DNA from: Paratrimastix pyriformis
Lineage: Eukaryota > Preaxostyla > Paratrimastigidae
Reading direction: 5' to 3'
Length of the DNA stretch: 64,000 nucleotides
NCBI GenBank assembly: GCA_027972325.1
Contig: JAPMOS010000005.1
Coordinates: 213,501 to 277,500, forward strand
Shown: one piece after another, positions 25,342-35,962 of the stretch
Layout of the letters: every line of letters starts with the position of its first letter
How positions within the stretch are numbered: position 1 is the stretch's first letter
Position numbers and translations under genes: made by a program
Notes under the pieces: model-generated
Told to the model about the DNA's origin: nothing
Databases searched by the model: none
Seen by the model: the letters and a program-made list of their open reading frames with translations, nothing else

Positions 25342-27592
25342 AGAGGTGGACGCGTTCTGCTACCCGCGGGCCACGGCCCCCGTTCGGGACTCGCTGGGCG
25401 CCATGTCCGCTGAGATGGGGCCCTTCGGGTCGCCCTGCCCATGGCGCTTCGATGTGCGCAACCCGCTGCGGCTGAACCCCTACGTCAGCATCAAGTTCAC
25501 CGTCAGGTCCGCCCGCGCCTGGCGCCCAGTGGGTCGCCTCGGAGCTGACTGACCATTCCCCCTGGGTGGCCTGTCTGTTCTGTCTGTTCTGTCTGTCTGC
25601 CTGTCTGCCTGTCTGCCTGGCTGTGCTGGCTGTGCTGGCTGTGCTGGCTGTGCTGGCTGTGCTGGCTGTGCTGGCTGTGCTGGCTGTGCTGGCTGGCTGT
25701 GTGTGCAGCGTGTATCCGATCACCCCTGGGTCGTTGCGCATCTACGATGGGCCCACGAACGCGAGCGCACTGCTCTACTCCACGCCCGCCACCCCTCCCG
25801 TTGCCTCCACCACCCCAGGTCTGGCAGCTCCCCCCCACCATCCTCCGAGTGCATGTGGTTGGAAAGGATGGAAGGATGGGGAGGATGGAAAGGAGATGGA
25901 AAGGATGGAAAGGGGTGTGTGGAATCTGTGTGTGGAATCTGTGTGTGGCATCTGTGTGTGGCATCTGTGTGTGGCATCTGTGTGTGGCATCTGTGTGTGG
26001 CATCTGTGTGTGGCATCTGTGTGTGGAATCTGTGTGTGGCATCTGTGTGTGGCATCTGTGTGTGGCATCTGTGTGTGGCATCTGTGTGTGGCATCTGTGT
26101 GTGGCATCTGTGTGTGGCATCTGTGTGTGGCATCTGTGTGTGGCATCTGTGTGTGGCATCTGTGTGTGGCATCATCGTGTGTGGCATCTGTGTGTGGCAT
26201 CTGTGTGTGGCATCTGTGTGTGGAATCTGTGTGTGTGGCATCTGTGTGTGGCATCTGTGTGTGGCATCTGTGTGTGGCATCTGTGTGTGTGTGACATCTG
26301 TGTGTGTGACATCTGTGTGTGTGGCATCTGTGTGTGTGGCATCTGTGTGTGACATACGTGTCCGGGGCGCAGGTCTATTTCACCTCGCCTCCCTCTCCCC
26401 TCCTTCCCCCGGGGTGCAGGCGTCTATTTAACCTCGACGCCCGATGCCCTGATGATCTTTGCCCCCGCATGCAGCCAGGACCTCCTCGAGGCCACGTACA
26501 CCGCCCTCACAGGTCTGCACATGTTGATCAGGCGAGGGCGATGATTGATGATGATGATGGGGTGATGATGATGGGGTGATGATGATTGGGATGATGATGA
26601 TGCTGGTGGTGGTGGCGGTGACGATGATGATGATGATGATGATGGATGATATGATGGATTGATGATGATTGGATGGTTGGATCATGATGTGGATGATGAT
26701 GGTGATGATGGCTGGATGATGGTGATGATGGCTGGATGATGGCTGGATGATGGCTGGATGATGGCTGGATGATGGCTGGATGATGGCTGGATGATGGCTG
26801 GATGATGGTGATGATGGCTGGATGATGGCTGGATGATGGCTGGATGATGATGGGGAGCCCAGTTCGCCCTCCCTCACGCTTCTCTGCCGTCTGGGGCCGG
26901 GTCTTGCGAGCGCAGCCTCCGAGCATCCCGGGCCGAACCTGTGGTGGCTCTGGCTCCTGGTGGCGGGCCTGCTGTGCGGGTGCGCCATCCTGGGCACCGT
27001 CAGCGCGGTGCACCTGCTCAAGGCACACAGGCTCAGGGTCTGCGCCCGCTCTCGCTCTCGCTCAATGCGGATGATGGTCGGATGATGGCCGGATTTTTGA
27101 ACGAGGATGGGGGGGTCAAGTGTGATGGTGATGAAGCTGGTGATGATGATGATGATGGTGGTGATGGTGATGGTGGTGATGGTGGCGATGGTGGTGATGG
27201 CGGTGATGGTGATGATGATGCAGAAACCGAGGGGAATAGCCAATCCATCAATGAGACGCATTCGCCAAGGGGGGAGCGGGATAGCCATCGCCATAACCGC
27301 CCACCAATGAGGTGCATGGAATAGCCACCCCGCCGATCGTCAGAGCCCCATGGTGATGATGCCGACTTTCTTCTCGTCCCAAAACGGGCGTGCTGCCCTT
27401 TGCATTCCTTTGGGGTGGGCGGGCTGATGGGGCGCGCAGCACCTGCGGGCTGCCAAGGCGGCCGCCCGGCGTGAGGCCCGCGAGCGTGAGCCGCTGCTGC
27501 CCCCGCCCAGTATCTCGCCCCCCGTGTCACCCGCGCCCTGCGGCGGCCTGCCCCCGGTGGCGGAGGTCGAGGAAGGGACCACGCCCGTATAA
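22359..27592 (+). CDS. Type I membrane protein with repeated beta-sandwich and CUB-like domains (paralogue 2)
   Basis: The start at 22359 gives signal peptide MRFWVSFFLPALALGIYC, close to that of paralogue 1. Exons lie near 22359-22530, 22602-22960, 22966-23104, 23153-23279, 23380-23610, 23900-24023, 24228-24390, 24776-24893, 25344-25506, 25708-25820, 26420-26513, 26925-27040 and 27440-27592. Matching pairs with paralogue 1 include LPLAGTLHIHT/LPLSGTLFVST, VTVGQRVAVRA/ITLGQRVAARV, YQLRYSTTAFGA/YTLRYRTTAFGA and GSLRIYDGPTNAS/GALRIYDGNTTAS. The CUB-like unit precedes the helix WWLWLLVAGLLCGCAILGTV and a basic, then Pro-rich, tail ending at TAA 27590-27592. Introns carry the 13 bp array, GAT arrays and a tRNA-like sequence. 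Function unknown, probably a surface receptor or adhesin. Confidence 0.66.
23283..23367 (+). other. tRNA-like 3' half (T-arm/B-box) with T-run, inside an intron
   Basis: A GC hairpin (CCGCCGGGTGTTCGGCGG, 23288-23305) stands in the place of an anticodon arm. A T-arm follows: stem ACGGG/CCTGT, loop TTCGATC. It contains an exact B-box, GGTTCGATCCC (23313-23323). A T-run of about 10 near 23358, of the kind that stops RNA polymerase III, lies about 35 bp downstream. No 5' acceptor strand or A-box is visible, so it is not a complete tRNA gene. It may be a tRNA-derived relic, a SINE head, or chance. Confidence 0.4.
24480..24658 (+). repeat. GACGGT and GGTGAT hexamer arrays
   Basis: Two related hexamer arrays (GACGGT at about 24484-24515, GGTGAT at about 24590-24655) in the paralogue 2 intron before the exon near 24776. 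Confidence 0.85.
24940..25235 (+). repeat. CAATCATCATCACCC minisatellite and ATC-rich tract
   Basis: A 15 bp unit, CAATCATCATCACCC, is repeated several times and decays into ATC-rich sequence within a paralogue 2 intron. Confidence 0.8.
25312..25343 (+). repeat. Homopolymeric C acceptor tract
   Basis: About 30 consecutive C end directly in CAG, before the exon reading VDAFCYPRATAPVRD. This is the clearest case of a pure C polypyrimidine tract joined to an acceptor. Confidence 0.8.
25562..25694 (+). repeat. CTGT-rich and GTGCTGGCT arrays
   Basis: TCTGTCTG/CCTGTCTG short units, followed by about eight 9 bp GTGCTGGCT units, in the intron splitting the CUB-like domain of paralogue 2. Confidence 0.85.
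25916..26362 (+). repeat. 13 bp minisatellite (TGTGTGGCATCTG)
   Basis: More than 30 tandem copies of a 13 bp unit, with a few variants (GGAATC, an ATCATCG insertion, GTGTGTGAC units at the right end). As 13 is not a multiple of 3, all frames give the same 13-residue periodic peptide, so the long ORFs here are not evidence of coding. It lies in a paralogue 2 intron. Confidence 0.93.
26526..26850 (+). repeat. GAT-rich tract with GGATGATGGCT units
   Basis: Degenerate GATGATGATGGGGT units, then about ten 11 bp GGATGATGGCT units, in the last large intron of paralogue 2, before the exon with the membrane helix. Confidence 0.85.
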
Positions 27593-27957
27593 AAACCCCT
27601 GCTGGCCCCGTGATTTTTTTGCGAAATTGTACAGCAAACGTGGCGGGCATGCACAACAACCAACAGACGGGTGTTGGTCCCCCCCGATCCCCCCATTTGG
27701 TGGTGAGGGGATGCGTGGGATTCTCTGGCTGGAATTCTCCCCCCCCCCCCCCGGCGCTGTTCTGAGAAGACCAGACAACAGCGCGTGCGGTGCGGTGGGC
27801 GATATATGACAGAGGAGCGGGAGTGTGGGGAGAGGAGAGGGACGAGAGGGGATGCTGACGGGAAGGGGAAGCGAACTCGGTGCTTACGGCCGAGGGCCAC
27901 CGAAGCCGCCTAACGAGACCCCCCCGACACAGACAACAGGGGGAAACGAGTCGTCAG
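27593..27957. other. Convergent gap between paralogue 2 and BUB3
   Basis: About 365 bp between two facing stop codons. It contains a T-run (about 27606-27613), a C-run (about 27741-27752) and no supported gene. Confidence 0.5.
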
Positions 27958-30006
27958 TCAGCCCCCCATAACGCCGCCCCCCACTCGCAGCCCCAGGCAG
28001 CCCAGCCAAAGGAGGAAAAGCAGGGGGGGATGCAGACCAGGTGGCATGAACCCGCCGGGTGGAGGAGGCGGGGGGTGGAACCCACCCATGGGGGGCATCC
28101 ACCCGCCCGGCCCGCCGAAGCCGCCCGGAGGGGCACCGGGGAAGCCGCCAGGGGCGGGGCCGCCGAAGCCGCCGAAGCCGGGCGGGGGCGGCGGGGCGCC
28201 GCCGAAGCCACCGGGGGCAGGAGCGCCGCCGAAGCCGCCAAAGGCGGGCGGGGCGGCGGCCGGGGGTGGCGGGGCGGGGGCGGTGCCCGTACGTGGGCGG
28301 ACGTCGGCCTCGAGGACGGGCCGGATGTAGATTGTGTCTGGCGGGTGGCTGTGCGAGGCAAGGGGGAGGCAGGGGGAGGGGAAGCAGAAGAACAAAGGAG
28401 GGGCCGGTGAGCAACGGGGTGTTGTCTTGTGTCGTGTCGTGTCAGAGTGTTGTGGAGGGCTGAGCAGACTCCATGTCGCCCTGCTCGAAGGTGTACGAGG
28501 AGGCGATCGCCAGCAGAGAGCCGTCGTTGCTGAAGGCGCACGAGCTGATGCTGCAAGGGGGGCGAGTGCCAGAGGACAACCGACGGCGGCGGGTGGGGGC
28601 GTGGTGAGAACGACATCATCGGGGTGGGGGGATGGGGGATGGAGATGACCGAAGGGGGGGCGCGCGGACCTGGTGGGAAACCGCTGGAACTGGCAGAGGC
28701 GCTTCTTGTTGACGGGGTCCCAGATGTTCACCACCGCGTCGCAACCGCCCGTGGCGAAGGTGCCGTACCTTGATAAGGAAAGGGGAGTTGGGATGGGGTT
28801 GGGGTTGGGTGGGGTGGGGGTGGCGCGGACTGGGGATGGAAGGCCAGCGCGTTGACGGGGTACACGTGGTCGACGCCATCCTGGTTGACGCGGTGACACT
28901 TGAAGGCGTACTTGCGGGCCTGCGAGGCCGGGCTGGGGTCGAAGAACTCGATGGCCACGCGGCCCTCGATGCTGCTCAGGGCGTACCCTGGGGGAGGGGG
29001 GGAGGGGGGGAGGGAGGAGGGGAGACGGGAATGAGCGGGGAGGGAGACAGAAGGGAGGCCCGTATATTTTGACCGGATTCCGCGGGGTGGTTCTGGAGCA
29101 CCTCCCACATGGGGGGCGTGGGGCGTGGTAGGGCGTGTGGGCATCCAGACCGGTGCCGTCGGGGAAGGCCTTGATGGCGCGGGTCTGATACTTCAGGGAG
29201 GACTCGCGGGACTGCTCGGGCTCGGACTGCCACAACGAACCAGAGGAATCGTTCGATGCGCGGGATGAGGAGGACAGACCATTTGACGGAGGTCATAAAT
29301 CAAAATATGCCGGCCGGCAGTGCCCACGACCACGCGATCGCCCGAGATCGTCATGGTAAAAACTTTCTCGGGGAGGTCATGTTTGCTGACAGCCCCCTTT
29401 GCCCGGTAGTCCCAAATTTTAAGGGAGCGGTCCCAAGAACCCGAAACAACAATGCCTGAGGTCGCAATCAGATCGAGCACCGCGTGTGCCAACGAGTGTC
29501 CGAGTCACAAACCATGCACAGACACGAAGATGTATGAGTATCCGAGCCCAAGAAGAGGATGGGTGACACAGACCCCGAGCCTCGTTGAACTCCACCGAAC
29601 GAACGGCCTTATCGTGCGAACCCAGAATGGATTCCTGCCCAGAGGTGAACTCATACCTGATCCCGGAATGTGTATGGAGAGGACTACAAGAAAACACAGA
29701 CATTTTCACAGTCTTATCCACACTGCCCGAAAAAGCCATAGTGTCATCCCCAAAACAGCAGTCCAGGACACCAGCCTTGTGATAATACCTCGATTTCAGA
29801 GTGTTCGAAGCCACATCATAGAGCCGGACACCCTAGCGAGGGGTGATAACGGGAAATACACGGAAAAAGAACGAAGGGTTGGCCGAAAAAATACAAAAAA
29901 TGCGGACTGAATCCCATGAAGAAACCAGAAGCAAATTCTGGGTCTTTGCAAATCTGACGGTTGTAATACCGTCGGCAGGAGGGTGCGCAAGTTGGAATTG
30001 CGACAT
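27958..30006 (-). CDS. BUB3: BUB3-like WD40 mitotic checkpoint protein with Gly/Pro-rich tail
   Basis: A seven-bladed WD40 propeller of the spindle checkpoint that docks BUB1/BUBR1 at kinetochores. The ATG at 30006 opens with [19 protein letters not shown]. Later exons give [81 protein letters not shown] and [15 protein letters not shown]. The [12 protein letters not shown] and NKKRLCQF segments favour BUB3 over its relative RAE1. Exons lie near 30006-29911, 29832-29695, 29670-29590, 29485-29285, 29230-29150, 28988-28835, 28768-28676, 28545-28460 and 28350-27958. BUB3 usually stops soon after the last blade, but here a tail of about 110 residues rich in GFGG and PPP runs to the stop at 27958. 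It is divergent from PUS10. Confidence 0.85.
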
Positions 30007-30283
30007 CCTTGTCCCAAAGGTCCAATCCACTATTTCCAATGCACCGGCCACGGTTGAACTTGCCGTCCTTTCAGCAGCAACGGACTGCCGTTGAAGGCCT
30101 GCGCACTTTGGGTGTGTGCCCAAGGTGTATGCTCTTGATCTTGAACCACCGAGAGAAAGGTGTCTATGAGAGCATTGAAGCCTCCACACGCTCCGTTTCG
30201 AACTTCCTTGAGCCGGCCCACCTTCCCCTAACTTACCCCCGTCTGGTTTCTCCCTTTGGCCAATTCTAAACTCGTCTACTGAC
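30007..30283. promoter_or_regulatory. Bidirectional promoter, BUB3 / PUS10
   Basis: A compact gap of 277 bp between two divergent start codons. No TATA box or obvious dyad was seen. Both transcripts must start inside it unless a first exon was missed. Confidence 0.5.
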
Positions 30284-33200
30284 ATGCGGACGATAGCCAA
30301 CAATCTGTGCCCCTGCTGTTTGGGGATTTTTGATCTCCTCACCAAGGAAGAAACTGTCCAGAAACTCTACCAGGATATTCTGAAAACAGATTACGAGGTC
30401 CACTCGAGCGTCACTGTTTCTCGCGCCCCAATGTCCTTCTTCCACGCCCCCCAGTTTCCCCGCTACACGCTTCGGATCGTGTGCCCGCACTCCGTCAACG
30501 TGCGCGTGCTTTGCTTCCAGATTTATCTTAAGGACCTTTGCGGGTCCGTGTCCCCCCGGTCATGCCATCCATCCTCACCCCATGCCAGAATCGACGTGCC
30601 CACGATGCGGGACGCGGACGTGAAGGACGTGGCGCGGCTGATCCTGATCGACCGGCTGGATCGGCTGCTGCAGAAGCAGCACGAAGTCGAGGTCGACATG
30701 CCTCCTCCCCTCCCTCTTGCCGATCACCTGTTCCGTCCCCTCCCCCCCTCTCCCCATGATCCCTTGGGTCGACATCCCCCCATCATCCCTTGGTCGACAT
30801 CCCCCCAAAATGACGATTTGGAGGCATTCCCTGCAGATGTGTCGACATTGCCCCACGCTGATCCTTGGGTCGATATTCTCCCGGTGCTTCCCACCCCCCT
30901 CCCCCGGCACCCCACCTCCCCCGACCCCAGGGCCCCTTCGGGGTGACGGTGACCATCGAGCACCCGAGCGCCACCGAGTTCGACTTCCTGGCGGAGAGCA
31001 TCCTCAACCTGAAGGAGAAGCAGGCCCTGCAGACCCAGCGCCGCCAGGCCCACAAGCACGCCCTCTTCAAGGAGGAGATGCAGCGCCAGCTGCGGGCAAC
31101 CTCGGGCGCTGCCATGAGGGCCGCAGCTGCTGCTGGTGCTGGCGCCGCACAGGGGGCGAGCGAAGGTCGGTCGGGGGGCATGGCAGACAGGCATGCGCCC
31201 TGTCTCTTTCACCACAGCACCCTCTCTCTGGTTGTTTGTCTTTTTTTTCCTCATTTCTTCAAGCTGTTTGGTCGCTGTTCCTTCTCCCCGACACCCACCT
31301 GTCGCCGGATGCCTGCCACCACGCACACGCATACGTTCTTTTGTTGTTTTTTTGAATTTTTCCCCTGACGGCCTTCTCCCTCTCTGTCTCAACACCCACG
31401 CACACACACATGCGTTGACCATCTCCCTCTCCGGCCCCCCCCCCCCCCCCCCCCCCCCCCCTAGGCGCCTCTCCGCCAGCCCCGCCCTCGCGACCGACTC
31501 CGCCTCAGCCGCCTCGATCAGCGTCACCGCCTCGGCCACGCCCTCCGAGGCCCCCACGCCCTCGCCCTCGCCCCCTGCGGGCAGCATTTCCTGGGGCAAG
31601 CTGGGCGGCGGGGGAGACGCCGACCCTGACGAGGCAGACGAGGAGGCTGCCGCTCCGCCCCGTGGCGGCGCTGCTGCTGGTGCCGAGGGGGCGGCTGAGA
31701 TGCTGGAGGTGGACGAGGACGATGAGGAGACCAGGCGCAAGCGGGCCAAGGCCGGTAACACCCCCCGCATGTACAACACGCACACCCGAGCCCCCGCCGT
31801 CGTCATGTCCAATGTCCCGGCGCCCGCTCTCCCCGCACGGACACAACAGTCGACGTCACGTCTCGCCCTGTCGCCTCCACTTGGTCTCGCTATGTCTTTG
31901 ACACGCCCTCACCTCCCTCTGCTCATCACCTCCATCCGACACGTCTCCACACCCCACACCCCCACTTCTGCCCCTTGGCGCCCGCCAGCCGGACAAGACG
32001 GTCGGCCTGACGAACACCGTCCTCAGCCGGATCTTCGCCAAGCCGCCCCGAGACGCCCTCCTCGCGTCCGCACCCGCACCCGCCCCCCCAACACTCGCCC
32101 CCCCGCGCCTGTCGCCCGCACGCCCCACTTCCAACACTCCGGCACTCCGACCCCCCCCCCCCCCCCCCCCCCCCCCCCGGGCACAGAGACACACGGCATC
32201 GGCACCTCCTTGCAGCGTCTCATGATTTCCCACACACCCGTCCCGATGTCCCCCCATGTTCCATATGGCCCCATGTCCCCCAATCTGGCCCCATGTCCCC
32301 ATCAGGCACAAGATGGTCCCGCCGCCCCCCGTGGCGGAGCCGGTCAGCCTGCAGCTGGAATGCGAGATGGAATCGGTCCTCGTGGGCGGTCCGCAAGCCA
32401 CCACAACCCCCACCCCCACCCCCTCCCCGTCGGGGCTTTGATTGCGACACCTGTTGGGGACGCAGCGTGTCGGTCGCTCAGCGCCTCATTCTCAAGGCCT
32501 TTGGACGCCAAGGATGGGCAGGCAACGACTGCAAGTCCTCGCCCCCCTCATTCCCACCGCCTCATTCGCACTGCCCCGATCTGGGCCCCCGGCAGCAAGG
32601 ATTCCCCCTCATTCTCATTGCTTCGGCCTCAATATCTGGACAGCCCGATCTGGGCCTCACGGGCAGGCAACTACTGCAAGTACTCGCGGATTCTCATTCT
32701 CACGGCCCCTTGTTGTCCCTCTCTGCTCACTCACGGGCAGGCAACTACTGCAAGTACTCGCGGATTCTCTCGCAGACGCCCTGGCTGATCGACGGCAGCC
32801 GGCGGACGGCCGACTCGGTGCAGGAGCTCATCGGCGAGCCCATCGCGGCCCACTTCAAGACATCCCGTCCGCCGCAGCCCCCGCCACACACGCACACCAG
32901 ACACTCACACTCATCACATCGGCGAGCCCATCGCGGCCCACTTCAAGACATCCCGTCCGCCCCAGCCCCCGCCACACACGCACACCAGACACTCACACTC
33001 ATCACATCGGCGAGCCCATCGCGGCCCACTTCAAGACATCCCGTCCGCCCCAGCCCCCGCCACACACGCACACCAGACACTCACACTCATCACATCGGCG
33101 AGCCCATCGCGGCCCACTTCGAGACTTCCCGTCCGCTCTGGCCCCCGCCCCACATAGGCACACAGCACAGCAAAAGCAGCACCCCGTACACTCCCACCCA

Positions 33201-34081
33201 CCACTTTGACAAGCCCATTTGCGCATTGGACTCTGGGTCACTGTGTGGGGGGGCCCTCGTCCACTCCACCCGTCCGTATGGGGGGCAGGGTACCTGTTCC
33301 ACTCGGCCGGCCGGGAGGACGTCGACGTGCGGATGCTGGGCGAGGGCCGCCCCTTCGTGCTGGAGCTCGTCCGGCCTTGCCCCCAATATGCCCCCGCCAA
33401 TATGCCCCCGCCCCCTTATGCACCCAATCTGCCCATGCACCCAATCTGCACCATTCACCCAGGATGCACGCAGGCCCCCAATATGCCCCCATCCCATCTT
33501 ATGCTGCCGTTATCTGGCCCATGTCACTCCCCATGCCCCTCTGCGCCGCCCCATGCCCCAACCACCCGACGATGCTCGATGTCACGATGCCTTGCGCCAA
33601 CCAACTTGCTCACCTTCGTTCTTTCTGCCCATCCGTGCGTCTGCCCATCCGTGCGTCTGCCCGCCCCTGCCCCGCCTGCCGGCCAGCAAAACGCGCATCG
33701 GGTCTGCTTCAGCCCAGAGGAGTACGAGCGCTTCGCGGCTGAGGTCAACGGGGCCACCGACCTGGTCGCCGTCAGCCGCCTCCGCTCTGTCACAAAGTCC
33801 GCCCCCACCACAGGCATACAGCATCATCTCCATCCCATCACATCCGTTCCCATGCCATCCCATGTCATCCCTCTCCCAAGCTCACTTACACATTGTGGTG
33901 CTGGGCTGGATGATGACTGGATGATGACTGGATGATGACTGGATGATGATTGGATGATGTTGGTGATGATGGTGTTGGTGATGGTGATGTGATGATGATG
34001 ATGATGGTGGTGGTGATGGTGATGATGATGATTGGATGATGGTGATGGTGATGGTGGTGGTGGTGGTGGTGGTGGTGGTGG

Positions 34082-34159
<78 letters not shown>

Positions 34160-34510
34160 CGGCTGGGCAGGGACGAGTTCACGGTGCTGAAGGAGGGCGA
34201 GAACAAGAAGCGGAAGACCTACCAGGCCGTCGTCTGGCTGAGCCAGGCCCGCTCCCAGGCCCAGCTGGTCTGCCGCCACCCCCACCTGCCCCGCCCACCT
34301 CACGCACGCCCGCGGGTGCCCAGTGACATCCGTGCTGGCTCGAATATATTTTCCCGTTCCTTCTTCTCCCTTTCTGAATTGACACGCCCACGGGTGCCCA
34401 GTGACATCCGTGCTGGCTCTTCGACCTCTCTGCTTCCCCGTTCCTTGTCCCTTTTCGTAGTGGCACGCACGCGTGCACACCCACCCATCCGGCTTGCCCC
34501 TATCCCCCCC

Positions 34511-34541
<31 letters not shown>

Positions 34542-35527
34542 ACACCTCTCTGGTTTTTGTTTTATTTTCCCGTTCCTTCGTTCCTTCTTTACTCGACACA
34601 CACACACACATACACACACGCACCACACGGGTGTGAGACGGGATCGACCACTCATCCCCCCGCCTCCCCTCCTCTCGCACCACAGGACGAGGTGCTGTCC
34701 CGCGTCCACGACCTGCATCTCGACCAGCTCACCCCCATCCGCGTCCTGCACCGGTCCGTCCGCCCCCCGATCCCGCGCCCGATTGGGCGTGCACAACCCT
34801 GATGGGGGCGAAGGGCTGTTCCATCGGCTCTTCGGTTGGTGGGCTCACAACGGGATTCCTCCGGGTTCGTCGTCTGTGCTCTTTTGGCTGTGCTGTGCTG
34901 GCCGTCTGTCTGGCGCCCCTGTCTGTCTGTTTGTCTGGGTACCTGTGCCTCTGTCTGTCTGTCTGGACCTCTCTGACTGTCTGTAGCCGAACGCTGGCCA
35001 CTCGGGACAAGATCATCCACAGCGCCCAGGGCCGCTCGCTCAACCCGCACTTCTTCCTGCTCACCCTCGACACCTCCGCCGGCACGTCCGTCCCGCCGGC
35101 CGCCCGCCTTCCCCTTCCCGCCCAACCGCCGATTCAAAAATCGCCTCCCCTTCCCGGCCACCCACCGCCACATCCTGTTTTCATCCTTCTCCCCATGTCT
35201 GTCTCTGTCTGTGCTGCCTGTGCTGCCTGTGCTGCCTGTCTTTGTCTGTCTCTGTCTCTGTCTGTCTGTGCTGTCTGTCTGTCTGTACTGTCTGTGCTGC
35301 TGTCTGCGGGGCGCAGCTACGTCAAGGAGTTTGTCCACGGAGACCTGGGCCGGACCCGGCCCAACGTGGGCACCCTACTGGGCTGCGAGGCGGACATCCT
35401 GCAGCTCGACGTGCGCGACCTGAGACTCGACCTCACAACCCCGACCACCACAGCCACCACAGCCACCACAGCCACCACAGCCACCACAGCCACCACAGCC
35501 ACCACAGCCACAGCCACCGGCAAATAG
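30284..35527 (+). CDS. PUS10: tRNA pseudouridine synthase PUS10
   Basis: PUS10 makes pseudouridine 54/55 in tRNA. The ATG at 30284 leads to a zinc-binding CPCCLGI segment; the second Cys pair of the family was not located. Exons 1-3 (30284-30543, 30589-30691, 30931 to about 31169) join in phase. Catalytic-domain landmarks: CKYSRILSQTPWLIDGSRR and VQELIGEPIAAHF (about 32745-32875); AGREDVDVRMLGEGRPF (about 33300-33370) with the catalytic Asp in REDVDVR; VCFSPEEYERF (about 33700); GENKKRKTYQAVVWL (about 34200); VLSRVHDLHLDQLTPIRVLH (about 34690); SYVKEFVHGDLGRTRPNVG (about 35320). It ends at TAG 35525-35527 after a Thr/Ala repeat tail coded by a CCACAGCCA-type repeat. Acidic, Ala-rich inserts (about 31465-31790) separate the N-terminal and catalytic parts. 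Middle exon borders are approximate. Confidence 0.85.
31439..31464 (+). repeat. C-run acceptor tract in PUS10
   Basis: About two dozen C running into CTAG, before an exon reading SASPALATDSASAAS. A similar run is at about 32153-32178. Confidence 0.75.
32660..33140 (+). repeat. Duplicated edges of a PUS10 exon
   Basis: The 5' edge of one exon, with its acceptor (CAGGCAACTACTGCAAGTAC), occurs at about 32663 and again at about 32741; a weaker copy is near 32518. Its 3' edge is tandemly repeated: TCGGCGAGCCCATCGCGGCC starts at about 32830, 32919, 33007 and 33095, a unit of about 88 bp. The real exon lies between, from the 32741 acceptor to near 32875. Confidence 0.85.
33895..34160 (+). repeat. 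GAT/GGT triplet arrays in a PUS10 intron
   Basis: TGGATGATGAC units, then GGT and a perfect GAT run (about 34083-34158), end just before an exon reading GENKKRKTYQAVVW. Confidence 0.92.
34305..34425 (+). repeat. Direct duplication in a PUS10 intron
   Basis: GGTGCCCAGTGACATCCGTG plus CTGGCTC occurs twice (about 34316 and 34394). Each copy is followed by a TTCCCGTTCCTT or CCCCGTTCCTT segment related to dispersed module A. Confidence 0.7.
34546..34597 (-). repeat. Dispersed repeat module A, copy 1
   Basis: A 52 bp sequence whose reverse complement begins GTCGAGTAAAGAAGGAACGA and ends AAAAACCAGAGAG. It lies in a PUS10 intron between CA/TG dinucleotide repeats. Near-identical copies are at 56956-57006 and 62461-62512 (one substitution, at most one indel). 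Confidence 0.85.
35440..35519 (+). repeat. CCACAGCCA-type array inside PUS10 coding sequence
   Basis: Tandem ACCACAGCC units (9 bp, so frame-neutral) encode a Thr-Thr-Ala repeat just before the PUS10 stop. This repeat appears genuinely coding. Confidence 0.7.
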
Positions 35528-35962
35528 AGCGGATCGGCTCATTTTGGACGATGGCTGGGGGGGAATGACCATTTTTGGGGCGAAGAGACATCTGGGACGA
35601 CTCGGACGAGAGATCGGGCGAGACAACACAAACAACTCCCGCTCTCGAGCTGGTGATAGACTTGACCGACGCCCGCCTGGCAAAGGCAAGCCCCTGGCAC
35701 CCAGGGGTGAACCCCGATAGTCGGTGTCTCCCCCGCTCGGTTTTCCGGAAGGGAAAGAAGAACCGGTAAAAGGCCAACCCAGCAGGTAGGTCACTGGGCG
35801 CCAGAAACGTGGCGGTCAATCCGCCAAGCCCTGACACTTCGCAGCCCCCCACCAGATTCGCCAAAGTCAGTCCTGTCCATGGGCCCCTGATATAGGCCCG
35901 CAAAGGCACCCCCTCATGACCGGGGGATGTTGGTCTGGCAGTCGAGGGGTCTTGGCCCGCAC
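35528..35962. other. Gap downstream of PUS10
   Basis: About 435 bp, probably the 3' flanks of PUS10 and of a possible facing gene. No exon, RNA gene or repeat was recognised. Confidence 0.4.

Noticed and set aside
27958-30006. RAE1 (Gle2) instead of BUB3
   Set aside because: DPSP after the 'SSIEGRVA' motif, KYAFKCHR and [14 protein letters not shown] are BUB3-type; RAE1 differs at these positions.
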